64,000 bases of DNA from Legionella qingyii (GTDB taxonomy: Bacteria; Pseudomonadota; Gammaproteobacteria; Legionellales; Legionellaceae): the NCBI RefSeq assembly GCF_003184185.1, contig NZ_QHJG01000022.1, positions 1 through 64,000 on the forward strand. The letters are read 5' to 3'. Numbering within the stretch: position 1 is the first letter of the stretch; the number at the start of each line of letters is the position of its first letter. Made by a program: the position numbers and the translations under genes. A model generated the notes under the pieces. It was not told the origin of the DNA and ran no database searches. It worked only from the letters and a program-made list of their open reading frames with translations. Positions 44,041 through 55,943 of the stretch are shown piece after piece.

Positions 44041-44943
44041 TTAGCGTTTTGCATATACAGCAATAGACAGAATAACCATTCCCATTCCTATAGACTGTCC
44101 AAAAGTCAAACGTTCACCAAGCAGCATCCAGGCAATAAGTACTGTAGCTAATGGCATCACCGCAGTAGATAATGAAGCCATTACTCCATCTACTTTCTGA
44201 CACCCAAAATTCCAAAAAACATAAAAAAGACCTGAGCTTAAACCTAAAATGATCAAAATAAGCCAATCTAATGGATGAATAGTTAAATCGCCCCAAGAAC
44301 TAAAACTCAAGCAAAGCAATAATAAAATAGCATTGATTGCATTGAGTAACGAAGAAATTAGAAATACTGGCAGCGAATTAGCATGCATTTTACTTAAAAT
44401 ATAATAGGTTGCTTCGGGCAAGAGAGAAATTAAAACAAGTGCATCCCCCAAAAAAGAATGGTTCACTTGGATTCCAGCAAGCTTATCACATGCAATAACA
44501 ATTAATCCAAGTGTGGCAAACCCTACACAAATGGCGTTCTTACCTGAAATTTTTTCACCAAGAATGATCCAAGACATAATCGCAATGATTGCAGGCAAGA
44601 CGCTGGTAATAATACCGGCCACATTAGCATCCGTGTAATTTAATCCCGATAAAATAAGGAAATTAAACAACACTCCTGCAGAGACGGCCTGAGCGCCAAT
44701 AAAAAACCAGTCTCTGTGCTTCAAACGTGAAAAATAATAACTAATCGGTTTATTTTTAGCCGCTGTAAACCAGTGCAAAGGCAATAAAATGATGGCCGCC
44801 AAAGTAAAACGAAGTGTTAATATAACCAAGACTGGAATCGAAGAGAGCACGTATTTGGAAAATACAATATTTATGCCTACCATAATTTGAGCCAAGATAA
44901 GAAAAAGCATACCCTGGAAAAAAGAAGCATTGGATTTGTTCAT
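44041..44943 (-). CDS. EamA/DMT family transporter
   Basis: An inner-membrane exporter of the drug/metabolite transporter superfamily, 300 aa with ten predicted helices in two EamA repeats. The first runs from QIMVGINIVFSKYVL, and the second contains SLLPEATYYILSKMHA and ends at LLGERLTFGQSIGMGMVIL, the typical glycine-rich last helices. The substrate is unknown; relatives export amino acids, nucleosides or drugs. An AraC-type gene 58 bp upstream on the same strand probably controls it. Confidence 0.88.
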   Translation of the reverse strand: MNKSNASFFQGMLFLILAQIMVGINIVFSKYVLSSIPVLVILTLRFTLAAIILLPLHWFTAAKNKPISYYFSRLKHRDWFFIGAQAVSAGVLFNFLILSGLNYTDANVAGIITSVLPAIIAIMSWIILGEKISGKNAICVGFATLGLIVIACDKLAGIQVNHSFLGDALVLISLLPEATYYILSKMHANSLPVFLISSLLNAINAILLLLCLSFSSWGDLTIHPLDWLILIILGLSSGLFYVFWNFGCQKVDGVMASLSTAVMPLATVLIAWMLLGERLTFGQSIGMGMVILSIAVYAKR

Positions 44944-45001
44944 AATAATTAGATGATTGAATAAAGCATGAAAACGAATTCATAGCTTATCAATTTTAAA
45001 C

Positions 45002-45742
45002 TTAGTTTGAATTATCCATTTCACGCGTTTTATTTGCTGATAACGCCTTTATTCTCCATTGAGAAGGAGATTCACCGAATACTTTACTGAATCGTCGACT
45101 AAACGCAGACAAATTTTCATAACCTACTGCAAATGCTATGGCTTCAATAGAACAACATTTAGAAGATAGTAATTTCTGAGCATGGTGCAATTTTTTAAAT
45201 CGCCAATACTCTGCCATACTACAACCTAGAGCGAGTTTGAATCGGCGTTGCAATTGGCTTACGCTCAGATGACAGTGCTGCGCCACTTTACTTACATCAA
45301 CTGGCTCTACGAAATGAAAATCAATCCAGTTTTTTGCCTTGATCGCCATTTGGTCCAACTCAGGTGAAAAAGATTTGGCAGCAAAATGAATGAGTAATTG
45401 ATTAATCAGAGAGTCAGCAAAAAAATCTCCTTCATGAGCGGCCAAATAATGATGTGTAAAATAGAGAAGTTTTTTAATGCTCGCTGTTAAATTAAACGCA
45501 TGCGACCTGCGCTCCTCAAAAAGCTGATGGTGAGAAGTCACATCAATCACTAAAAAAAGATTTTCCTGACTCCCAGCAAAACAATGTCGTTCATTAGGCG
45601 CAATAAATACACCAACATGATTATCTACAACCCCCGAATAATAACCTGCTTCTAACTCCATAGAGCCAGAAAGAGGTAGAACCCATTGAGCAAAATCATG
45701 GGAATGACTACAACTTTCAGTATGATAGGAACGAAGCTCCAT
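45002..45742 (-). CDS. AraC family transcriptional regulator
   Basis: A 246-aa regulator with an N-terminal cupin-like sensing domain (HDFAQWVLPLSGSMELEAG...VFIAPNERHCF). Its C-terminal double helix-turn-helix reads LSVSQLQRRFKLALGCSMAEY, ending with IAFAVGYENLSAFSRRFSKVFGESPSQWR. It starts at the ATG at 45742; a TTG further upstream is in frame. It probably regulates the EamA exporter just downstream and perhaps the divergent unknown gene. Confidence 0.87.
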   Translation of the reverse strand: MELRSYHTESCSHSHDFAQWVLPLSGSMELEAGYYSGVVDNHVGVFIAPNERHCFAGSQENLFLVIDVTSHHQLFEERRSHAFNLTASIKKLLYFTHHYLAAHEGDFFADSLINQLLIHFAAKSFSPELDQMAIKAKNWIDFHFVEPVDVSKVAQHCHLSVSQLQRRFKLALGCSMAEYWRFKKLHHAQKLLSSKCCSIEAIAFAVGYENLSAFSRRFSKVFGESPSQWRIKALSANKTREMDNSN

Positions 45743-45937
45743 ACGATTGGTAATCAATTTAATTACTCGCTATGAAAAACAGGTCAAAATAAAGATACAT
45801 ATTATAGCGCATTTAGACTTTAAAAAAATTCTTTGCAGATGCGCAAAATACACCACATAATGTGCAATTATTTGTTTTCCCATTATTATTTCAACCGAAC
45901 AATCCATTTATCTTAATCCTATTTTTTGGAGTCTACT

Positions 45938-46444
45938 GTGCAAGGAAAAACTGAAGCAAATCAATCCATATTCTCGTTAGAAAAACTTTTTGAGGTAACT
46001 GCAGAAACTGTAGATATACACCTGGTTGGTTCTAAAGCAATTTCTTCCATGAAGATATTAATGTTACGCAACCAACAAGGTTATCTCAATGAGATCAATG
46101 AATTAGCAAATATATGTGCTCAGTTACTAAAACAAGGTTCTACTGTTGTATCTTTAGTACAAACGATTAAATCCAGTATGACTGCTTCATATCAAGATGC
46201 ATTGAATAAGATAACCAGTGAAATTGGTCTAGGACAATTTCAATTGAATCATACCAACCCGCAGACAATTGCTGGACAAAATTTGGAAAAACGCCTTAAA
46301 TCCATGAGACGCTATAAAGAAACACCGCTTACAGACATTATTGAAGCAGTGATTACAGATACTCTGGTTCAAGCAAGTGCAAAATTTGGCGCTGCCCTCG
46401 GTGATTTTGACTTTTTGAACTGTCAATCACAACTTGTTAAATGA
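45938..46444 (+). CDS. Hypothetical helical protein
   Basis: A 168-aa soluble protein I do not recognise. It is mainly helical and acidic in the first half (SIFSLEKLFEVTAETVD), then SMKILMLRNQQGYLNEINELANICAQLL. It has no signal peptide or membrane segment. The GTG at 45938 is preferred since GGAG stands six bases before it. It is transcribed divergently from the AraC gene across about 195 bp. Confidence 0.65.
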   Translation: MQGKTEANQSIFSLEKLFEVTAETVDIHLVGSKAISSMKILMLRNQQGYLNEINELANICAQLLKQGSTVVSLVQTIKSSMTASYQDALNKITSEIGLGQFQLNHTNPQTIAGQNLEKRLKSMRRYKETPLTDIIEAVITDTLVQASAKFGAALGDFDFLNCQSQLVK

Positions 46445-46548
46445 TAATTTTTAATCATTCTAACCTGGGTTAAGCGCAACGTAGGCTCTGAGAGAATAAG
46501 CTTAACTTAGTGTCATTGGTTTATGCTGGAGCTATAATCTTATAAAAT

Positions 46549-46649
46549 CAGGACTTTCGAAATGCTTTTAATGAGGGATTTTAGATATACTAAATGAGCG
46601 AATTAAAAACATTTTTTAACGGTGAGATTGTTTTTTTTCGTAAGTCCTG
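46549..46649. repeat. CAGGACTT-type repeat, copy C (complete)
   Basis: A 101-bp element starting CAGGACTTTCGAAA and ending TTTTCGTAAGTCCTG, so its tips are inverted repeats. Inside, TTAATGAGGGATTTTAGATA, then TACTAAATG, matches copy A, while the right end matches copy B. It lies between the 168-aa gene and the 49-aa membrane peptide. Confidence 0.75.
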
Positions 46650-46686
46650 AAAATAAGATTTAATCAAGAATTGGAGCTACTTTGTA

Positions 46687-46836
46687 ATGTCTTTATGGAA
46701 AAAATTTAAAGAGTTTTATAATGCCTCAGCGGAAAATAGAATAGGATTTTATAATTTCCTTGCCTTTCTCGTTATCCCTATTCTAGGCATGACGATCTTG
46801 TACGTTTTAGTTCGTATTTTTTGGATAAAAGCCTGA
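46687..46836 (+). CDS. 49-aa single-span membrane peptide
   Basis: A short ORF, MSLWKKFKEFYNASAENR, then a hydrophobic segment (about residues 24-45: FLAFLVIPILGMTILYVLVRIF) and a short basic end. GGAG lies ten bases before the ATG. The charged head and one membrane helix look like a genuine small membrane protein, with the Lys-rich N-terminus in the cytoplasm. I know no family for it. It is followed 22 bp later by a hairpin. Confidence 0.5.
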   Translation: MSLWKKFKEFYNASAENRIGFYNFLAFLVIPILGMTILYVLVRIFWIKA

Positions 46837-46858
46837 GGATCTTAATAATTAAGGTATC

Positions 46859-46881
46859 GCCCTATAGCTAAGCCATAGGGC
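46859..46881. terminator. Hairpin between 49-aa gene and hsp20
   Basis: GCCCTAT and ATAGGGC pair around a nine-base loop between two convergent genes. No clear T-run follows on either strand, so it is a candidate shared terminator. Confidence 0.45.
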
Positions 46882-46890
46882 ATTATTAAA

Positions 46891-47418
46891 CTATTCGGCT
46901 TGTTCAATCTTTATATCTCGAGAACCTGTTTTAGATTCTAATTTTTTAGGTAAATCAACCCAAAGCATTCCCTTTTTAAAGGTTGCTTTCGCTTTAGCTA
47001 CATCAATGCTTGAAGGTAAAGAGATAGAGCGCTCATATCTTCCATAGCTAATTTCTCGGGAAATATATTTTTTACCCTCATTTTTTTTCGAACTGGATTT
47101 TTCGCCACTAATAGTGAGTAGATTATCAGATATAGCTACTTTAATATCTTTTTCATCCATACCAGGCATTTCTAATTGAACACAAAAATGCTCTTTATCT
47201 TCAACAATGTCCATTGAAGGAGCGAGATCCATTTTTTCAAATTGGCCCCAATTAAATCTAGATGGGGAAAAAAAATCGTTAAAATCGCTAAATAATCGAT
47301 CTACTTCATTTTGAAGACTTAAAAATGGATTTTGTGAACGATTAATTTGAATGGAGGATCCTTTGCTGGATGAACCTTTGCTTGGGGTCCCTTTTTTAAA
47401 TTGTGTTACCTTGCTCAT
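46891..47418 (-). CDS. Small heat shock protein Hsp20
   Basis: A 175-aa ATP-independent chaperone with a central alpha-crystallin domain (about 65-160). It has APSMDIVEDKEHFCVQLEMPG, then MDEKDIKVAISDNLLTISGEK, the YGRYERSISLPSSID block and the GMLWVDLPK motif near the end. The Ser/Lys-rich N-terminus is disordered. The gene is alone and convergent with the 49-aa ORF. Heat control is expected for the family, but no specific element was identified here. Confidence 0.92.
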   Translation of the reverse strand: MSKVTQFKKGTPSKGSSSKGSSIQINRSQNPFLSLQNEVDRLFSDFNDFFSPSRFNWGQFEKMDLAPSMDIVEDKEHFCVQLEMPGMDEKDIKVAISDNLLTISGEKSSSKKNEGKKYISREISYGRYERSISLPSSIDVAKAKATFKKGMLWVDLPKKLESKTGSRDIKIEQAE

Positions 47419-47563
47419 GACACACCTCCATATTATCTATGACATTTATAAAATTCTGGTACATATATCAGTTTTGTCAAATGCACCTAATACACTAAAA
47501 ATAGAGCATATGCAGAGAAGAATTAGTTTTTCAGCAATGTGAAGAAGATTCAGGCTCGAGGCT

Positions 47564-47582
47564 CCGCTTATCGAATAAGCGG
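47564..47582. terminator. Hairpin overlapping the stop codon of the DUF6790-like gene
   Basis: CCGCTTAT and ATAAGCGG form an eight-base stem with a three-base loop. The stop codon at 47568-47570 lies within it. There is no T-run, so termination is uncertain. Confidence 0.4.
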
Positions 47583-48077
47583 ATTTCGATATTGCAGCCC
47601 GAGTAATAGAAAAGCGAGAGCTGGCATTATAATATCAGTCCAAAATACAGTACCCGCATTACCTGGTTCGAAATTATGGGCAGTAAACATTTGAAAAAGA
47701 TGCACACCAGCAGCTCCCCATAAGAATACGGCAGGAACTATAATTGTTGCAGCACGAAACGCAACTTTACTTCTAAAGCTGATTATCCCATTTACACCAA
47801 TTCCCAAACTAACAAATCCCAATTCCATTTGAAACGGGCTTTGTGGCCAGCCAATAAACTGTGCGGTAAAATCGCCAAAGAAGACATGCATTATAAAGTT
47901 GAATACAAAAGCCAGACCAATATTAAACAGCAAAAACCAGGAAAATATAATTTCAATAATTTTGGCTTTTTCCATAAGTTTGAATTGGATCAACCATTCT
48001 GCAAGAGAAAATAACAAACCTAAAATAAAAAAAGTCAATGTAGGATTGCGTGCTGCCAAAATAATCATATTGGCCAT
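47568..48077 (-). CDS. DUF6790-like integral membrane protein
   Basis: A protein of about 169 aa with five hydrophobic segments, beginning MANMIILAARNPTLTFFILGL. It includes conserved-looking WLIQFK, IMHVFFGDFTAQFIGWPQSPFQ and ELGFVSLGIGVNG. The pattern fits the DUF6790 family of bacterial membrane proteins, of unknown function. The ATG at 48077 is preferred to the one 12 bases upstream. It lies about 105 bp downstream of helA on the same strand, so it might be a distal gene of that operon. Confidence 0.65.
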   Translation of the reverse strand: MANMIILAARNPTLTFFILGLLFSLAEWLIQFKLMEKAKIIEIIFSWFLLFNIGLAFVFNFIMHVFFGDFTAQFIGWPQSPFQMELGFVSLGIGVNGIISFRSKVAFRAATIIVPAVFLWGAAGVHLFQMFTAHNFEPGNAGTVFWTDIIMPALAFLLLGLQYRNPLIR

Positions 48078-48183
48078 AGTACCTTCCATGGGTAATATTT
48101 TGTATATAAATATAAATTACCTTAAAGGAACTGCAAACACAATTCACGCTAAAAAGAATGCGATTGACTTTTAATAGCGAAAT

Positions 48184-51321
<3,138 letters not shown>

Positions 51322-52575
51322 TTAATCTTCATGACTGGCACCTTCCTTGCCTAATTCCGCTTTAATATAGAAACTGTTTTTACTGACATAGCGTTGACCA
51401 GCATCAAGACCTGAAAGAACCTCTGCCCATTGCCCATCTTCCTCTCCTAAAAGAACAGGAGTTGCCTCAAAATAATCTCCTTGCTGAACAAAAACCACAT
51501 CTTTTTCATTCATTTTCTGGATTGCAGAGAGAGGAACAGCCACTGGAACTGTTTTTTTATTGATGATAATCGCACCATTAATGTACATTCCTGGCAACCA
51601 GACACGCTCCTCATTGGGAAGAATAGCACGCGCTAAATTCGTTTGACTGTCTTCAATTCCTAAAGGTGAGATATAGGAAATTGTGCTCAAGGCTTTAGGT
51701 TTTCCTTCATCTCCAGTGACAATAACATCCATTCCTTGCTTCACAAGAGGAGCATCTTTACGATATAAAGTGAAATCAGCCCATACATTCGCTAAATTCG
51801 CTACCTCATAAATCGGTTTGGTATTTTGAGTTAACTCCCCATTTGTAGCATTTTTTTGCACAACAGTACCGGTAATTGGTGCTGTAATAGTGTAGTTTTG
51901 TAAACTTTCATTACTTTCAACAGTGGCTAATACGTCCCCTTTTGTGACCTCCTCACCAAGATTTTTAGCCATTGATTTAATAATCCCTGGATAGCGCGCA
52001 TATATCGGTGCCAATGTATCACGATTGGGGAGAATTTTTCCTACTACATTCAATTGAGTTTTGATTTCATGACTTTGCGCTACCGCAGTCTGGATCTCGG
52101 CTGCCTTAAGAACTACGGCTCCTATCGCTACACGTCCTTCATAAGATGCATAACTCCAATTCATCTTAGTTCCTAAATACTCTAATTGAACCGTGACATC
52201 AAAAGAGTGGGGTTCGCGAATCACTTCGTTACTTTCTAAAAAATGATTTGCCTGAATAAAGGAAACCTTCCCTTTTTTACCATTAAATCGGGTTAATAAA
52301 AGAGTTAAATGCACTTTATCCGGGGCAATAACTTTCCCATTCTTATAAATGTATGCTCGAAAATGGGGCGGCATCCCGCGTTCAAATATTAAAAGCTCCA
52401 ACGCCAAATCACCTGCTTTAAATAAGCGACCGCCCTGTGGCCCCCTTTCCCAGGTTTCTTGTTGACTTCCTTCATCCGTTGCATGAGTATTCTTACCTCC
52501 CCACAAAATCAAACTTAACCCTAGTAAAAGAACAAGCAATAACAGATAAGAACCTCCTGATTTTGGAAATTTCAT
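51322..52575 (-). CDS. helB: RND efflux membrane-fusion (adaptor) protein HelB
   Basis: A periplasmic adaptor of 417 aa linking HelA and HelC. The N-terminal segment LLLLVLLLGLSLILWGG is a membrane anchor or signal. The lipoyl/hairpin part contains ARYPGIIKSMAKNLGEEVTK, then GDVLATVES, and the beta barrel reads VWADFTLYRKDAPLVKQGM. A domain of about 100 residues before the adaptor core (HFRAYIYKNGKVIAPDKVHL) is the N-terminal metal-pump extension seen in some CzcB relatives. Its ATG overlaps the helC stop by four bases, indicating coupled translation. Confidence 0.92.
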   Translation of the reverse strand: MKFPKSGGSYLLLLVLLLGLSLILWGGKNTHATDEGSQQETWERGPQGGRLFKAGDLALELLIFERGMPPHFRAYIYKNGKVIAPDKVHLTLLLTRFNGKKGKVSFIQANHFLESNEVIREPHSFDVTVQLEYLGTKMNWSYASYEGRVAIGAVVLKAAEIQTAVAQSHEIKTQLNVVGKILPNRDTLAPIYARYPGIIKSMAKNLGEEVTKGDVLATVESNESLQNYTITAPITGTVVQKNATNGELTQNTKPIYEVANLANVWADFTLYRKDAPLVKQGMDVIVTGDEGKPKALSTISYISPLGIEDSQTNLARAILPNEERVWLPGMYINGAIIINKKTVPVAVPLSAIQKMNEKDVVFVQQGDYFEATPVLLGEEDGQWAEVLSGLDAGQRYVSKNSFYIKAELGKEGASHED

Positions 52576-53816
52576 TTACTCTCCTTAGTCGGATTGAGCC
52601 CTAAAAGTCCCGTAAGCTGAATTAATGTTTTATGATAATCGGCATGGGCTTGTTGATAATGTCGTTCCTCTTCGTATAACGTATTTAATGCAGTAGATAA
52701 TTCGATATAGGTATATCGTCCCATTTGATACCCATCTCTGGCCAGTTTGATCGATTTATGAGCTAATGGCAATAGAGATTCAGTGACCAAATTCACTTCG
52801 TACTGACTCTGCTGCGCTTGCAAAAAAACATTATAAATATTTTGTCGCACATCAAGTCGTGTTCCTTGATAGGCATGTGCAGTTTGCGTATATTGCGCTT
52901 CTGCCGTCAGAATTTTTCCTTGATTTCGATCAAAAACGGGCACTTCTGCAAACGCGGAAATTACTGCGGCATTACTCCCATCATCAGAAAAATGACGACC
53001 TCCTAATTGTATATTTAAATTAGGCCAAACTGATTTTTTAACTGCGGTAATGGTTGCGCGTTTAGCGCGAAGTTGCAGTTGCATTTGGATTAATTGCGGA
53101 CTTTGAGGCAATTTTTTTAAGAGAGCTGCCCAATCTAATACTACGTCAGGCAAGCCTTTATCCACCAAGGGTTTGTCAATTTTTAATCCATCCCCTAATA
53201 AACGAGCAAGCTTTGCTCGTTGAGAAAGTGCATCACGCATCGCTTTTTTTTCCTGGATGCGGGCCTCACCTAAACGTCTTTGCGCTAATCGCAAATCCAA
53301 TTCGGTACCTACTCCAGCTTGAACGCGTCGCTCAATTGCAGCCACAATCCGCTCATTCAAGTGAATTAGCTTTTTAGTTACTTGATGCCATTGTCCTGCA
53401 TACAAAGCGTCAACATAGGTCACGCCGACAAGGATATAAAGTGCCGCTTTCTGAACCTTAATCTGAGCCAAAGATGCGAGATAATCTGCATAAGTTGCTT
53501 TTTTAAGATAATCAAGGCGATGCCCCAAAGGAATGGGCTGGGTCACAGATGCCGTAGTTTCTGCTGCTTCATAACCCGAATAGCTGCCTGAACCACCAAA
53601 ATTTTCTGCAGTTAACGTCAGTTGAGGATTGGGATAAAGGCCGCTTTGGATAAAATAACCTCGCATCGCCTGTGCTTTATCCATTTCTGCTTGCAATTCA
53701 GGATTATTACGATAGGCAATCTCTAAAGCTTCTTTGAATGTAAGGGGAGCCACCGCTAACGCTTCAAAACATGTGAAGCTCATCACTAAAATAACGGTAA
53801 AACCAATGTAGCGCAT
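52572..53816 (-). CDS. helC: RND efflux outer-membrane channel HelC
   Basis: An outer-membrane factor of the TolC/CzcC type, 414 aa. The signal peptide is about MRYIGFTVILVMSFTCFEALA. Two OEP repeats follow: one from TFKEALEIAYRNNPELQA, and the other with the RAKRATITAVKKSVWPNLN block. The Asn-Pro-Glu-Leu motif and long coiled helices are typical. It is the first gene of helCBA, in the order known from Legionella. The promoter should lie in the gap upstream, 53817-54000. Confidence 0.92.
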   Translation of the reverse strand: MRYIGFTVILVMSFTCFEALAVAPLTFKEALEIAYRNNPELQAEMDKAQAMRGYFIQSGLYPNPQLTLTAENFGGSGSYSGYEAAETTASVTQPIPLGHRLDYLKKATYADYLASLAQIKVQKAALYILVGVTYVDALYAGQWHQVTKKLIHLNERIVAAIERRVQAGVGTELDLRLAQRRLGEARIQEKKAMRDALSQRAKLARLLGDGLKIDKPLVDKGLPDVVLDWAALLKKLPQSPQLIQMQLQLRAKRATITAVKKSVWPNLNIQLGGRHFSDDGSNAAVISAFAEVPVFDRNQGKILTAEAQYTQTAHAYQGTRLDVRQNIYNVFLQAQQSQYEVNLVTESLLPLAHKSIKLARDGYQMGRYTYIELSTALNTLYEEERHYQQAHADYHKTLIQLTGLLGLNPTKESK

Positions 53817-54403
53817 TCCTTACCTTTAATTATTTATTCCCTAATACTATTTCAGTGTAACCTGATTTACTTAAGTTTTATACCATTTAATTACCATAAC
53901 TGACTCAATAAACCCAAACTCGATTCAAGGCATGCAATCTATAATATTATTTGGCACCACAGCACCTGTAGCAAAATTTTTATTAGACAAAATTCATCCC
54001 TTATTGTTCCATTTTCTTGAGGGCTTTAGCGGCTTGTTTGATTTTTTTCAAGTGCACAAACAAGTCGCATAAAGTTTTATAGAGTAATTGATAACGAGGT
54101 AAAGGCTAAGTATAAATCTGAAAAAAACTGTCAATTCAGTACATTATTGATAACTGCAACTGCTTTTTTCAAATTAAACTGTATGAGTTCTTTTAAAATG
54201 AAACCATTATGAAATACATTCGGTGACTTAAGGGTTTACCCTAGCTTTCAATTACAAAATCCCCTAAATACTAAATAGTCGCATAGGAATCAATTTTTGC
54301 CAAAGCCTTAAGGGCTCGGATAATAGAGCATCTATTTTTGAAAGAAAATGATACACTAAGAGGTTTTAGAATCATTCATAATATTGTTTACAGGATTTCA
54401 AAT
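53817..54403. other. 587-bp gap between helC and cupredoxin genes
   Basis: No intact gene. It must hold the divergent promoters for helCBA and the cupredoxin. A decayed coding scrap lies on the minus strand at 54001-54102. Confidence 0.5.
54001..54102 (-). pseudogene. Possible C-terminal remnant of an unknown gene
   Basis: About 33 open codons read RYQLLYKTLCDLFVHLKKIK, then QAAKALKKMEQ and stop. The RYQxLY pattern recalls the last helix of FGGY sugar kinases such as xylulokinase. There is a stop directly upstream and no start, so this is at best a relic. Confidence 0.22.
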
Positions 54404-54883
54404 ATGACTACAGCATTTTCAAGAATAATTATTTTAGCTGGTTTCTTTTCAGGAATTTCTATTAATTCATCATTTGCCCATTCTCACCATGAAACAAGCT
54501 CAATTGGAAGTCCCGCGCATGCAACAAAAACTACCAAAATAATAAAAGTGACCGCATCGGATGATATGCGCTTTACTTTTTCACAAAAACCCGAATTTCA
54601 TGATGGCGAAATTATCACATTTGAAGTTACAAATATGGGAAAGGTAGCACATGAGTTTTCTATAGGTGATGAAGACGAACAAAAAGCACACCAAAAAATG
54701 ATGCGTGCTATGCCAGGAATGGTTCATGAAGATGGCAATACAATTACTGTTAACCCTGGCGAAACCAAAAGATTGACCTGGAAATTTAAAGCCAATTCGA
54801 AACATGACGTTGTCATCGCCTGTAATATCCCGGGTCATTTTGAAGCCGGTATGTATATGAAAACGAACGTCACAAAAGCTTAA
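54404..54883 (+). CDS. Periplasmic cupredoxin (plastocyanin/azurin-like)
   Basis: A 159-aa exported blue-copper-type protein. The signal peptide is MTTAFSRIIILAGFFSGISI, then NSSFA. The His-rich HSHHE follows. The copper ligands appear as His in MGKVAHEFSIGDEDE, and Cys, His and Met in VIACNIPGHFEAGMYM. The ATG at 54404 is chosen, with AGGA at good distance; a TTG 66 bases upstream would precede the signal peptide. It is divergent from helCBA and probably takes part in copper binding or electron transfer. Confidence 0.88.
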   Translation: MTTAFSRIIILAGFFSGISINSSFAHSHHETSSIGSPAHATKTTKIIKVTASDDMRFTFSQKPEFHDGEIITFEVTNMGKVAHEFSIGDEDEQKAHQKMMRAMPGMVHEDGNTITVNPGETKRLTWKFKANSKHDVVIACNIPGHFEAGMYMKTNVTKA

Positions 54884-55236
54884 GATAAATTATTCTGCCG
54901 TTGTAGCGTTGAACTTAATCGTAACCAAGTCAACGCTGCCTTCCAGAGGAATGCAATGCATACCTGTTTCCCTTAATTTTATAAGCACGATCCACGATTG
55001 TTAAAAAAAGTATATGGAAATTAAAATAGCAGCAATTGCTGATTAAGAAGTTCACAAACACTTTATTCCAGAAAACGAATAGACTAGAATGATTTTCAAT
55101 CGAATTTTATTTGGCGATTCAAGCATCAAACAGGCTTACTGATTTGCCAGTATTAATATCAATGTTTCATATGTAAAAGCTTAGTTGCGCTGTAGCTCGA
55201 TTAATACATTAGAGTAACCTAAAGAATGGAGTCATT
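54884..55236. other. 353-bp gap after the cupredoxin gene
   Basis: No gene is supported. AGCGTTGA at 54905-54912 and TCAACGCT at 54930-54937 could form a weak hairpin that ends the cupredoxin transcript. Confidence 0.4.
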
Positions 55237-55380
55237 ATGGACAATAAAAACATAGAGACGTTTGAAGAAATAGACAATCAAATCGATGGAATCGTGGTTT
55301 ATCTTTTGAAAAAATATGCAATGAAAAATGAATTCTCATCAAAGATTGATGCTGATTTGCCAGAAGAAATTGAGGCGTAA
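55237..55380 (+). CDS. 47-aa acidic hypothetical peptide
   Basis: A short ORF MDNKNIETFEEIDNQIDGIV...LPEEIEA with GGAG five bases before the ATG. It is acidic at both ends, with a middle helix VVYLLKKYAMK. It is probably a real small protein of unknown role. A nine-base hairpin (55407-55415 with 55430-55438, TTCTGTTTC/GAAACAGAA) follows it. Confidence 0.45.
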   Translation: MDNKNIETFEEIDNQIDGIVVYLLKKYAMKNEFSSKIDADLPEEIEA

Positions 55381-55574
55381 GCACCAATTCATGTGATAAT
55401 ACATTGTTCTGTTTCAATGTATTAATATCGAAACAGAATTAATATGGATTTTACTGGAAGGATTGCGGGCCAGGGCCCGCGAAATTCAATATTGGGTTTC
55501 ATTAACTTATTTAAATCTACAACGTCCTAACAATTATCAATTGGCTCGCCAATATTTAGATGGCCATAAAAAAA

Positions 55575-55781
55575 CTAAACTACTTGCACTTCCTCCGCTA
55601 AAAGACCTTTCTGTCCTTTGCCTTGTTTAAAAAAAACCGCATCACCTTCCCGAAGTGTTTTAAAACCATTCCCTAGAATGGAGCTAAAATGTACAAAATA
55701 CTCCTGGCCATTGCTTTGAATAAATCCAAAACCTTTGCGTTCATTGAACCATTTCACTGTTCCTTTTATTTTTTCTGACAT
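55575..55781 (-). CDS. Cold-shock-domain protein (CspA family)
   Basis: A 68-aa RNA-binding protein with a single cold-shock domain. RNP1 is KGFGFIQ and RNP2 is YFVHFSS, in the usual order after [12 protein letters not shown]. It acts as an RNA chaperone. The ATG at 55781 is preferred because AAGGA stands eight bases upstream; another ATG six bases earlier is too close. The gene is alone. Confidence 0.93.
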   Translation of the reverse strand: MSEKIKGTVKWFNERKGFGFIQSNGQEYFVHFSSILGNGFKTLREGDAVFFKQGKGQKGLLAEEVQVV

Positions 55782-55943
55782 TGTCATATTCCTTTATTAT
55801 TAACAATTCAAAGCAAAGCTTTTTTGTTGAAAAATAGCACATTCCAACGACTATAAATCAAGGGTAATTTTAATTTTCAGATGTTATTTATACAATTGCG
55901 GGTTTTACTTATAAAAATTAAGGTAAATGGGCAGATGCTACCA

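Noticed and set aside
55465..55480. GCGGGCC-AG-GGCCCGC palindrome near the cold-shock gene
   Set aside because: The two-base loop is too tight for a good hairpin and there is no T-run; no protein known to me binds it. It may be chance or part of a relic.
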